Notes: a model not told the origin generated them from the sequence alone. A stretch of DNA of 7,222 nucleotides from Anaerolineales bacterium UBA3082 (GCA_002366595.1 DFBK01000070.1:1-7222), one strand, 5' to 3'; positions 1-5,724 are shown, counted from the stretch's first letter. Numbers and translations are program-made.

Positions 1-1
1 A

Positions 2-886
2 CCTGAAAGGGGAGATTTCATAAGAATCCCTTATAGCGACCTTTTGGAGATCTCTGAAGAGGATCATGATTTGATTTTAGCTACGGAATATGGCCAAAAG
101 ATGGTTCTTTCAAAGATGGGGAATCAGTTTGACCCCTTCGCTAAGGCGCTATCCGCATTGAATAACGAACTTCAACTCAAAGTTCAATCTTCCCTCAAAG
201 AACTTCTGCTCGGGTTTGACCCACTAGTAATAAGAAAAGCAGCCAGATTTATGAAGGAGGGTAGGGCAGCCAAAAGAAGCGATATAGAATCGATATCCCC
301 TAATCTCTGGATAGAATTAGAAAAGAGGTTAGAAGTTGCGGGGATAAAGGAAGGATACGATTTCTTGAAAGCCCTATCACAACAAGAGAAAATCTGCGTT
401 GGCTTGAAACGGGGGCTCTTGGGGGACCTCACCGGTGAATACATTTGGTTCTTAATTCCAATCTACAGTGTGACCCCAGGCGAGCCCGGTAATGCCATAG
501 CGATGGAAGCAAGGGCTGGCGAAGGTGGGGGAAAGGCAACCTATTTCTTCAGAATAGTGAGCAGGAGGGATTACCCAGAGTTCAAGGACCTAGAGAAGTT
601 GCACAAGGGAGCGGGCGACCTCATCAAAAGAATAAACCGGTGCATGCTGGATATTAACTTCAGAAGAGAGCCGATCTACTTGCCGGACGAAAGGTTGGAA
701 GAGCCGCGATACCTCAAGTATAAATTTGCGGTGCAGAAGTTGCCTGGGCTTCAAACTCTCCGTCATCTCTTCATTGGCAGGGTGATCCATGCCTCGCCCG
801 AGCAGTGGAAGCAGGATGTTATGAATCTGCTGAAGTTCAATGTGAGCATAAAAGACGATACAGCAAAGTGGACAAAAGGAGAGTAA
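2..886 (+). CDS. Conserved hypothetical protein, 3' part (5' end outside window)
   Basis: The frame is open from the first complete codon at position 2 to TAA at 884-886, giving 294 visible residues, so the gene very probably starts upstream. A TTG at 44 is the first possible start inside the window, but it has no ribosome site and the codons before it read as ordinary protein (GDFIRIPYSDLLEIS). The protein is soluble-looking and charged, with no membrane segment or signal peptide. The first 45 or so visible residues alternate short hydrophobic and polar stretches (DLILATEYGQKMVLS), which suggests a beta-rich PH-like fold; this is an inference. A helical, Lys/Glu-rich middle follows, then a more conserved-looking part with GDLTGEYIWFLIPIYS, a Gly-rich turn (GEGGGKATYFF) and a C-terminal section rich in Arg and aromatics (INFRREPIYLPDERLEEPRY). 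I cannot assign a function. It ends 4 bases before the zinc-ribbon gene, so the two are probably co-transcribed. Its AT content is higher than that of the transporter genes downstream. Confidence 0.8.
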   Translation, partial: PERGDFIRIPYSDLLEISEEDHDLILATEYGQKMVLSKMGNQFDPFAKALSALNNELQLKVQSSLKELLLGFDPLVIRKAARFMKEGRAAKRSDIESISPNLWIELEKRLEVAGIKEGYDFLKALSQQEKICVGLKRGLLGDLTGEYIWFLIPIYSVTPGEPGNAIAMEARAGEGGGKATYFFRIVSRRDYPEFKDLEKLHKGAGDLIKRINRCMLDINFRREPIYLPDERLEEPRYLKYKFAVQKLPGLQTLRHLFIGRVIHASPEQWKQDVMNLLKFNVSIKDDTAKWTKGE

Positions 887-890
887 AAGC

Positions 891-1220
891 ATGCTAGGGT
901 ATAAGCATCCTTGTCGCCATTGCGGTAAGTTGGTTCCGCCAGATTCAAATGTGTGCCCATTTTGCGGGAAGGTAAACCCGCTGGGGCCGTTACGCTGTCC
1001 CAAGTGTCGTAACCCCATTGAGAAAGGGTGGGAAAAGTGTAATAATTGCGGGCTCCTTTTAAGGGTGGAATGTCCGAAATGCGGGAAATTGACTTTCTTT
1101 GGAGATTACTGCGAGCATTGTGATAGCAGGTTGGTGGTCGTCTGTCCGAAATGTAAGACGGAACAGCCACCAATTGGAGAGAAATGTATAAAATGTGGTA
1201 AGCCGTTAAAAGGGGAATAA
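891..1220 (+). CDS. Small protein made of four zinc ribbons
   Basis: 109 residues starting at ATG 891, with the Shine-Dalgarno sequence AAAGGAGAG at 875-883, inside the end of the preceding gene and 7 bases before the start. The protein has eight CxxC knuckles, at Cys 8/11, 22/25, 36/39, 50/53, 61/64, 74/77, 85/88 and 99/102. They fall into four evenly built ribbons (8-25, 36-53, 61-77, 85-102) with 9 to 13 residues between the two knuckles of each. The knuckles are of the CPKCG type seen in DZR and zinc-ribbon-2 domains. Nothing else is present: no catalytic domain, membrane segment or signal peptide. Each ribbon should bind one zinc ion; a structural, adaptor or nucleic-acid role is likely, but the family does not tell which. 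Close packing with the genes on both sides suggests one operon. Confidence 0.88.
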   Translation: MLGYKHPCRHCGKLVPPDSNVCPFCGKVNPLGPLRCPKCRNPIEKGWEKCNNCGLLLRVECPKCGKLTFFGDYCEHCDSRLVVVCPKCKTEQPPIGEKCIKCGKPLKGE

Positions 1221-1241
1221 CAAATATAAGGAGGTAAGATA

Positions 1242-1907
1242 ATGACGCTACAACCTTTTACCAGAAATTTTGCGGACAATAGCACAGAGGCTGGATTCCA
1301 GTTCACCTTCTTCTGCGACATCTGTAACGATGGGTACAAGACCAAGTTTGTAGAGTCCAAGACCTACAAGAAGCGCGGGTTCTTGCGTGGCCTCGGAAGC
1401 GCAGTTTCCCTGGGGAGCTCTCTCTTGGGACTATCTGAGATTGAGAGTGCGGTCGAAAGAGGAACAGACATCCTTACTGAACGTTTCGAAGGGATGCCCC
1501 CCCAATGGCACAAGGAACACGAAGAGGCGTTTGGGCGAGCCCAGAACGAGGCTAAAGGACATTTTCACCGTTGCCCAAAATGTACCAGATGGGTCTGCGA
1601 AAGCGATTGGAACGAGCAGGAGGGGCTCTGTGTGGAGGATGCGCCCCGCGTTAGCGTCGAAGTAGCCGCCGCCAAGGCTAAGGTCACCGAGGAGCAGATT
1701 TGGGAGAAGGCTGCTGCTACCCAGCTCTTTACCGGCGAGATAGAAAGCAAGCAGACTATTTGTCCCCAGTGTGGCAAACCGGCTGGCGAGGGTAAGTTCT
1801 GCACTAACTGCGGCGCGCCCCTCACATTGATAAAATGTCCAAAGTGTGGTGCTCAAAATCCAGTCGGCACCAACTTCTGTGGCGAGTGTGGAACAAAACT
1901 GATGTGA
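1242..1907 (+). CDS. Zinc-ribbon protein with N-terminal Cys/Trp domain and C-terminal double zinc ribbon
   Basis: 221 residues from ATG 1242, preceded by a near-perfect ribosome site AAGGAGGT at 1228-1235 with a 6-base spacer. It begins 21 bases after the four-ribbon gene. The N-terminal half has a lone knuckle FCDIC (Cys25/28), a Gly/Ser/Leu-rich stretch at about 46-64 (GFLRGLGSAVSLGSSLLGL), and then HRCPKCTRWVCESDWNEQ (Cys111/114/119) with Cys130 in GLC. The first knuckle may pair with Cys111/114 to form one ribbon split by the intervening insert; this is an inference. Residues 137-168 are Ala/Glu/Lys-rich and probably helical, a linker to a classical double zinc ribbon at Cys174/177, 187/190, 199/202 and 213/216. 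The Gly-rich stretch is too polar to be a confident transmembrane helix but could be membrane-associating. I recognise the general FHRCP-RWVC architecture as that of hypothetical zinc-ribbon proteins; no biochemical function is known to me. Confidence 0.87.
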   Translation: MTLQPFTRNFADNSTEAGFQFTFFCDICNDGYKTKFVESKTYKKRGFLRGLGSAVSLGSSLLGLSEIESAVERGTDILTERFEGMPPQWHKEHEEAFGRAQNEAKGHFHRCPKCTRWVCESDWNEQEGLCVEDAPRVSVEVAAAKAKVTEEQIWEKAAATQLFTGEIESKQTICPQCGKPAGEGKFCTNCGAPLTLIKCPKCGAQNPVGTNFCGECGTKLM

Positions 1908-1927
1908 GGGTTCCACCGTATCGCTAA

Positions 1928-2143
1928 CACAGCATATACGCTGGAGAGTTTCAGCACTTTCAGCAGATCGTGTATGCCAAGAACAAAGGTCGCCACCTGG
2001 CCCCAGCGGGGGGCAGGGTGAAGGGAGGAAAATTCTGCTCCGAACGTGGAACCCCTCTCCGCCTGGAGAAATGGTGCGTCCAGTGCGGGGAGAAGATACC
2101 GGCAGGCGCCAAGTTCCATCCCCAATGCGGTGCTAAGCGGTAA
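1928..2143 (+). pseudogene. Decayed zinc-ribbon reading frame
   Basis: A frame open from 1928 (after TAA at 1925-1927) to TAA at 2141-2143 contains no ATG, but its 3' half clearly reads as a zinc-ribbon tail: GGKFCSERGTPLRLEKWC followed by VQCGEKIPAGAKFHPQCGAKR. It aligns with the tail of the protein just upstream (KFCTNCGAPL, then CPKCGA, then NFCGECGTKL). Two expected cysteines are replaced: the second Cys of the first knuckle is Arg (CGT, one transition from TGT), and the first Cys of the last knuckle is His (CAT). The 5' half (IYAGEFQHFQQIVYAKNKGRH) matches nothing I recognise. Possible starts are GTG 1970 and GTG 2018; the latter would give a 41-residue peptide. I read this as the remnant of a third zinc-ribbon gene, perhaps a tandem duplicate of its neighbour. 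A short translated CCHC ribbon is the alternative, because His can still bind zinc. Confidence 0.6.
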
Positions 2144-2152
2144 AACCCAATT

Positions 2153-2758
2153 ATGACACGAGAACTTGAACAACTCTACCAAGAGATCATCCGTTGCCAG
2201 AAATGCATCCTCTCCCAATCGAGGAGAAACGCCGTGCCGGGCGAGGGGCCCCAGGAGGCGGAGATAGTCTTCATCGGGGAAGCCCCAGGCTTCCACGAGG
2301 ACCAACAGGGCCGCCCCTTCGTCGGCTCTGCGGGGAAATTCCTGGAAGAACTCCTGGCTAGCATCGGGTTTGGGCGAGAGGATGTATATATCTGTAATGT
2401 CATTAAGTGCCGCCCCCCAGGGAATCGCGAACCTCTGCCCAAGGAGATAGAGGCCTGCCAGCCCTACTTGGATAGGCAACTGGCCTTGATAAAACCCAAG
2501 ATAGTGGTTACCTTGGGCCGCTTCTCCCTGAGCCGTTTCTTCCCCAACGCCAAGATCTCAACCGCCCATGGGCGGCCCCGCAAGATAGAGGGGATCGTCT
2601 ACTACCCCGTCTATCATCCCGCTGCGGCCTTGCACCAACCCCGCTGGCGGCCGGTTGTAGAGGAGGACTTCAAGCGGATCCCGGAACTTTTGGCCCGGAT
2701 AGAGAGGTTGCCCGACGAAGGGCCTCGGGAAAACGCCCAGCAGTTGAGTCTCTTTTAG
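2153..2758 (+). CDS. udg: Family 4 uracil-DNA glycosylase (4Fe-4S)
   Basis: 201 residues, the normal size for family 4. The enzyme removes uracil from DNA, starting base excision repair after cytosine deamination or dUMP incorporation. Motif 1 is GEAPGFHEDQQGRPFVG at 42-58 and holds the water-activating and uracil-stacking residues of the family. Asn82 lies in VYICNVIKCRPP. The minor-groove loop motif is YHPAAAL at 154-160, with His155 as the conserved active-site histidine. The cluster ligands are Cys15, Cys18, Cys86 and Cys102, the same spacing as in the Thermus enzyme. The protein ends in QLSLF (197-201), which matches the consensus for binding the DnaN sliding clamp. The start at ATG 2153 has no clear ribosome site and lies 9 bases after the decayed zinc-ribbon frame, so translation may be modest or coupled. 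Nothing in the sequence links it functionally to the transporter that follows. Confidence 0.96.
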   Translation: MTRELEQLYQEIIRCQKCILSQSRRNAVPGEGPQEAEIVFIGEAPGFHEDQQGRPFVGSAGKFLEELLASIGFGREDVYICNVIKCRPPGNREPLPKEIEACQPYLDRQLALIKPKIVVTLGRFSLSRFFPNAKISTAHGRPRKIEGIVYYPVYHPAAALHQPRWRPVVEEDFKRIPELLARIERLPDEGPRENAQQLSLF

Positions 2759-2869
2759 AAGCGATCGACATCGGAGGGGGAAGATCAGGCGTCATCCCTC
2801 CAACTCGAAACCACTGATAGAAGCATGATAGAGTCATCTTAAAATCTAGCCACATACCTCTCTAAGACC

Positions 2870-2898
2870 TTGATTCGCCTCTCAAAATAGGATATAAT
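2870..2898 (+). promoter_or_regulatory. Sigma-70-type promoter of the nucleoside transporter operon
   Basis: A -35 element TTGATT (2870-2875; four of six match TTGACA) is followed by a 17-base spacer and a perfect -10 element TATAAT (2893-2898). The predicted transcription start is near 2905, giving a leader of about 110 bases before the lipoprotein gene. The gap 2759-2869 upstream holds no gene that I can see. Spacing and the -10 match make this the best promoter in the window; it has not been shown experimentally. Confidence 0.75.
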
Positions 2899-2901
2899 GA
2901 G

Positions 2902-2918
2902 CGATGATATATCCATCG
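2902..2918 (+). promoter_or_regulatory. Inverted repeat over the transcription start, candidate operator
   Basis: The sequence CGATGATATATCCATCG is an inverted repeat. CGATG (2902-2906) mirrors CATCG (2914-2918), and the centre contains the 8-base palindrome GATATATC (2906-2913). It begins 3 bases after the -10 box and covers the predicted start of transcription, where a bound repressor would block initiation. No regulator gene is visible in the window, and the arms are short, so chance is possible. Confidence 0.35.
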
Positions 2919-2929
2919 GACAGAGGTTG

Positions 2930-2965
2930 TCTTCTCATAGGAAAGGAGGTGACGGATCGAGAAGA
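2930..2965 (+). promoter_or_regulatory. Leader hairpin presenting an orphan Shine-Dalgarno sequence
   Basis: TCTTCTC (2930-2936) can pair perfectly with GAGAAGA (2959-2965). The 22-base loop contains GAAAGGAGGTGA (2941-2952), complementary to the usual 3' end of 16S rRNA over 12 bases, yet no ATG, GTG or TTG follows at a usable distance. A shorter 5-bp stem, GAGAT (2972-2976) with ATCTC (2988-2992), lies next to the true ribosome site. It may be a ribosome standby site or part of a translational control element. It does not resemble a riboswitch I know. Confidence 0.3.
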
Positions 2966-2996
2966 GATACAGAGATCGGACTAAATCATCTCAAAG

Positions 2997-3003
2997 AAGG
3001 AGG
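2997..3003 (+). promoter_or_regulatory. Ribosome binding site fixing the lipoprotein start
   Basis: AAGGAGG lies 10 bases before ATG 3014. This ATG puts a textbook signal peptide at the N-terminus, whereas the upstream in-frame ATG 2897 falls inside the -10 promoter box and would add 39 residues before the signal peptide. Confidence 0.85.
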
Positions 3004-3013
3004 AAAAACTGAG

Positions 3014-4099
3014 ATGCGAAAGGTTATGGGGTTTCTCTCTCTACTGATTGTTATAACGCTATTGCTTTCGGCGTGTGCTCCAGCGGCCACACCCACACCA
3101 GCGGCCACACCCACACCAGCGGCCACACCCACACCCACGCCCGTGCCGATCAAAGTGGGGCAGGTGACCGATGTCGGGGGCATCGACGACCGCTCTTTTA
3201 ACGCCACGGCCTGGAAAGGAGTGCAAGACGCTATCGACCAGTTGGGCATCGAGGGCAAATACTTAGAGTCCCAGGCGATGACCGACTACGAGCCCTTCAT
3301 CGAGGAGTTCCTGCGGGAGGATTATGACTTCATCGTCACCGTGGGCTGGATGCTGGGCGATGCCACGGCCGCGGCGGCGGAGGCCAACCCGGACACCAAA
3401 TTCGCCATCGTGGACTACGCCTACGACCCCCCCTATGATAACGTGTTGGGCCTCACCTACGCCACCGACGAGGCCGCCTTCTTGGCGGGCTATGTAGCGG
3501 CGGCAGCCACCCAGACGGGCAAGGTAGGCACCTTTGGCGGCATCCCTCTGCCCACGGTGACTATCTTCATGGTCGGCTTCCAGTCGGGCGTGGAATACTA
3601 TAACGCACAGCATGGCACTAACGTGGAGGTGCTGGGCTGGAGTAACGAGACTGGAGAGGGATCCTTCACCGGCAACTTCGAGAGCACCGACGACGGGCGA
3701 CGTTACGCCGAGTCGTTGATGGCCGAGGGGGCGGACATCATCATGCCCGTGGCTGGGCCCGTAGGACTTGGCTCAGCGGCCGTCTGCAAGGAGACCGGCA
3801 ACTGTTTGCTCGTCGGCGTGGACACTGACTGGTATGTCTCCGCGCCAGAGTTTAAGGAGATCTACCTCACTAGCGTGCTGAAGAACATGGATGTCTCCGT
3901 CTTCGATGCCATCAAGATGGTGGTGGATGGTACCTTCGAGGGTGGTTTCTATACAGGCACGCTGGCCAACAATGGCGTAGGGCTCGCTCCCTTCCATGAG
4001 CAAGAGGGTAGGGTGCCAGCGGAGGTCGTGACCGAGCTGGAGACCATCAAGCAGGGGGTCATCGACGGCACCATCGATACCGGCTGGCCTCTAGAATAG
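3014..4099 (+). CDS. BMP/PnrA-family substrate-binding lipoprotein, probable nucleoside ABC importer
   Basis: 361 residues from ATG 3014. The N-terminus is MRK followed by a hydrophobic stretch and the lipobox LLSAC, giving lipidated Cys21, so the mature protein is anchored to the outer face of the cytoplasmic membrane. A disordered Ala/Thr/Pro linker (22-45) contains three identical six-residue repeats. The binding domain starts at about 46 with KVGQVTDVGGIDDRSFN (47-63), the BMP-family signature that contributes ligand-contacting residues, and AWKGV. Further family features are DFIVTVGW, NVLGLTYATDEAAFLAGYVA, GKVGTFGG, GADIIMPVAGP, VGVDTDWY and LTSVLKNMD. Characterised relatives (PnrA of Treponema, BmpA of Borrelia, NupN of Bacillus) bind purine or other nucleosides; the ligand here is inferred. 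It is the first gene of the operon, directly after the promoter, and is separated from the ATPase gene by a strong hairpin. The 116-base overlap with the -10 region implied by a longer version is rejected. Confidence 0.93.
   Translation: MRKVMGFLSLLIVITLLLSACAPAATPTPAATPTPAATPTPTPVPIKVGQVTDVGGIDDRSFNATAWKGVQDAIDQLGIEGKYLESQAMTDYEPFIEEFLREDYDFIVTVGWMLGDATAAAAEANPDTKFAIVDYAYDPPYDNVLGLTYATDEAAFLAGYVAAAATQTGKVGTFGGIPLPTVTIFMVGFQSGVEYYNAQHGTNVEVLGWSNETGEGSFTGNFESTDDGRRYAESLMAEGADIIMPVAGPVGLGSAAVCKETGNCLLVGVDTDWYVSAPEFKEIYLTSVLKNMDVSVFDAIKMVVDGTFEGGFYTGTLANNGVGLAPFHEQEGRVPAEVVTELETIKQGVIDGTIDTGWPLE
3081..3134 (+). repeat. Three perfect tandem copies of an 18-bp unit
   Basis: The unit CAGCGGCCACACCCACAC occurs three times without a mismatch (3081-3098, 3099-3116, 3117-3134) and then breaks up into CCACGCCCGTG. 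The length is a multiple of three, so gain or loss of a copy keeps the frame and only changes the Ala-Ala-Thr-Pro-Thr-Pro linker between the lipid anchor and the binding domain. Identity at the DNA level indicates recent slippage or duplication. Confidence 0.95.
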
Positions 4100-4119
4100 A
4101 TCCCTTGATAGTCAACATC

Positions 4120-4158
4120 GGTTCGGCGGTGCTGGGCGTTGCCCGGTGCCGCCGAACC
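4120..4158 (+). promoter_or_regulatory. Strong intergenic hairpin between binding-protein and ATPase genes
   Basis: GGTTCGGCGG (4120-4129) pairs perfectly with CCGCCGAACC (4149-4158). The pairing continues inward through TGCT/GGTG (one C-G and three G-U pairs) and GGGC/GCCC, with a GTT loop at 4138-4140. The result is an 18-bp stem with no mismatch. It starts 20 bases after the lipoprotein stop and ends 19 bases before the ATPase ATG. No T-run follows, so it is not a classical intrinsic terminator. A hairpin here can protect the upstream message from 3' exonucleases or slow RNA polymerase, raising the lipoprotein level over the ATPase, as the malE-malF intergenic repeats do in enterobacteria. 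That role is inferred. Confidence 0.8.
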
Positions 4159-4177
4159 CTGCACCATGAGAAGAGAT

Positions 4178-5710
4178 ATGCCTCCTGTTCTGGAACTGCG
4201 TGGCATAAGTAAGGCTTTCCCCGGCGTCCTAGCCAACGACCATATTGACCTCGCCCTAGAGGAGGGCGAGATCCATGCCCTTCTGGGGGAGAATGGGGCT
4301 GGCAAGACCACCCTTATGAACATCTTATACGGACTCTACACCCCCGATGAAGGCGAGATCTTCATCCAAGGTCGCAAGGCAGAGATCCATAGCCCCTCAG
4401 ACGCCATAGCCCAGGGGATAGGGATGGTTCACCAGCATTTTATGCTCGTCCCTGTATTCACCGTGACGGAGAATGTCATGTTAGGCGTGGAGTCCACCCG
4501 TTGGGGGATATTCCTTAAGCGGGAAGGGGCTGCCCAAAGGGTACAGGAGATATCGGAGCAATATGGCCTCAAGGTCGACCCTAACGCCTATGTGGAGGAC
4601 ATCCCTGTGGGGGTGCAGCAGCGGGTAGAAATTATCAAGATATTGTATCGGGAAGCAGATATCCTAATCCTGGACGAGCCTACAGCGGTACTCACTCCCC
4701 AAGAGGTGAAGGAGCTGTTTGTGATTATGCACTCCCTAGTCCAAGAGGGGAAATCGATAATCTTCATCACTCATAAACTGAAAGAGGTGATGGCCATCGC
4801 TGACCGTATCACTGTACTTCGTGACGGTCGAACAGTGGGTACAACCAAGCCAGAAAAGACCTCGCTTGAAGAACTAGCCTCCATGATGGTGGGACGAGAG
4901 GTGATCCTGACCGTGGATAAGAAGCCCCCCCAACTAGGAGAGGTAGTCCTAGAAGTCAAAGACCTCAAGGTGCGCGACGATCGGGGCGATCTAGCCGTCA
5001 AAGGCATCTCCTTCGATGTCCGGGCTGGGGAGATATTGGGAGTGGCGGGGGTGCAGGGCAATGGCCAGACAGAACTGGTGGAGGCCCTAACGGGATTGCG
5101 CAGCGTAGAAGAGGGGGGAGTGCACATCCTGGGCACAGATACTACCCATGCCACTCCCCGCAAGATCCTGGAAGAAGGAGTGGCTCATGTGCCGGAGGAT
5201 CGCCAGCGAGATGGACTGGTCCTCAGTTACCCCCTCTTGGATAACTTGGTCCTCAACACCTATTACCTGCCTCCTTTCGCCAACGGCATAGCCATTAACG
5301 ATCGAGCCATCATCGCCGCTGCTAAGGAGCGGGTGGAAGCGTTTGACATCCGCACTCCCAGCATCTTCATCACCACCACTAGCCTCTCGGGCGGCAACCA
5401 GCAGAAGACCATCGTGGCCCGGGAGTTCTCTCGCCCTATCCGCTTGCTCATCGCTGCTCAACCAACACGGGGCTTGGATGTGGGCTCCATCGAATATATC
5501 CACCAGCGGATCATGGAGAAGCGCGACGAAGGGTGTGCTGTCCTGCTCGTCTCCCCCGAACTGGATGAGGTGATGACCCTCTCGGACCGGATCGCCGTGA
5601 TGTACGAGGGGAAGATCGTGGCCCTCCTCCCCGCGGAGGAGGCTACCAGAGAGGAGTTGGGGCTTCTCATGGCTGGCGCCCAGCGGCTTCCCGAGAAGGT
5701 AGTGGCCTAA
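4178..5710 (+). CDS. Double-domain ABC transporter ATPase, nucleoside/simple-sugar type (NupO/YufO-like)
   Basis: 510 residues from ATG 4178, the usual length for the fused double ATPase of BMP-type and sugar importers (compare NupO, RbsA). Domain 1 has Walker A GENGAGKT (37-44), Q-loop Gln86, a degenerate signature VGVQQ (144-148), Walker B ILILDEPT with Asp166/Glu167, and switch His189 (FITHK). Domain 2 has a degenerate Walker A, GVQGNGQT (291-298, no Lys), the EDRQRDGL motif, an intact signature LSGGNQQ (403-409), and LLIAAQPTRGLD in place of Walker B, so both acidic residues are absent; its switch His is missing too (VSPEL). The dimer should therefore have one working and one degenerate ATP site, a pattern typical of this family. 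Start choice: in-frame ATG 4166 also precedes, and TTG 4139 sits in the loop of the hairpin; 4178 gives the family-typical MPPVLELRGISKAFPGVLAN, with a weak GAGAAG ribosome site. It is followed by the permease after 14 bases. Confidence 0.95.
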   Translation: MPPVLELRGISKAFPGVLANDHIDLALEEGEIHALLGENGAGKTTLMNILYGLYTPDEGEIFIQGRKAEIHSPSDAIAQGIGMVHQHFMLVPVFTVTENVMLGVESTRWGIFLKREGAAQRVQEISEQYGLKVDPNAYVEDIPVGVQQRVEIIKILYREADILILDEPTAVLTPQEVKELFVIMHSLVQEGKSIIFITHKLKEVMAIADRITVLRDGRTVGTTKPEKTSLEELASMMVGREVILTVDKKPPQLGEVVLEVKDLKVRDDRGDLAVKGISFDVRAGEILGVAGVQGNGQTELVEALTGLRSVEEGGVHILGTDTTHATPRKILEEGVAHVPEDRQRDGLVLSYPLLDNLVLNTYYLPPFANGIAINDRAIIAAAKERVEAFDIRTPSIFITTTSLSGGNQQKTIVAREFSRPIRLLIAAQPTRGLDVGSIEYIHQRIMEKRDEGCAVLLVSPELDEVMTLSDRIAVMYEGKIVALLPAEEATREELGLLMAGAQRLPEKVVA

Positions 5711-5724
5711 AAGAGAGGTGGAGA

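Noticed and set aside
44..46. TTG 44 as the true start of the first gene
   Set aside because: The frame is open to the window edge and upstream codons read as natural protein, so the start most likely lies outside.
1888..1916. Terminator at the end of the double zinc ribbon gene (GTGGAAC with GTTCCAC)
   Set aside because: 7-bp stem with a 15-base loop that spans the stop codon, and no T-run.
2773..2801. Intrinsic terminator after the glycosylase gene (GGAGGG with CCCTCC)
   Set aside because: Only a 6-bp stem with a 17-base loop and no T-run following.
2815..2832. Direct repeat TGATAGA (2815-2821 and 2826-2832)
   Set aside because: Two 7-base copies in an AT-rich gap are not enough to claim a binding site.
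2897..3013. Longer N-terminus of the lipoprotein from ATG 2897
   Set aside because: The ATG lies inside the perfect TATAAT box, has no ribosome site, and would put 39 polar residues before a textbook lipoprotein signal peptide; ATG 3014 has AAGGAGG.
4139..4177. TTG 4139 as ATPase start
   Set aside because: It overlaps the loop of an 18-bp hairpin, lacks a ribosome site, and the added residues do not fit the family, which begins near MPPVLELRG.
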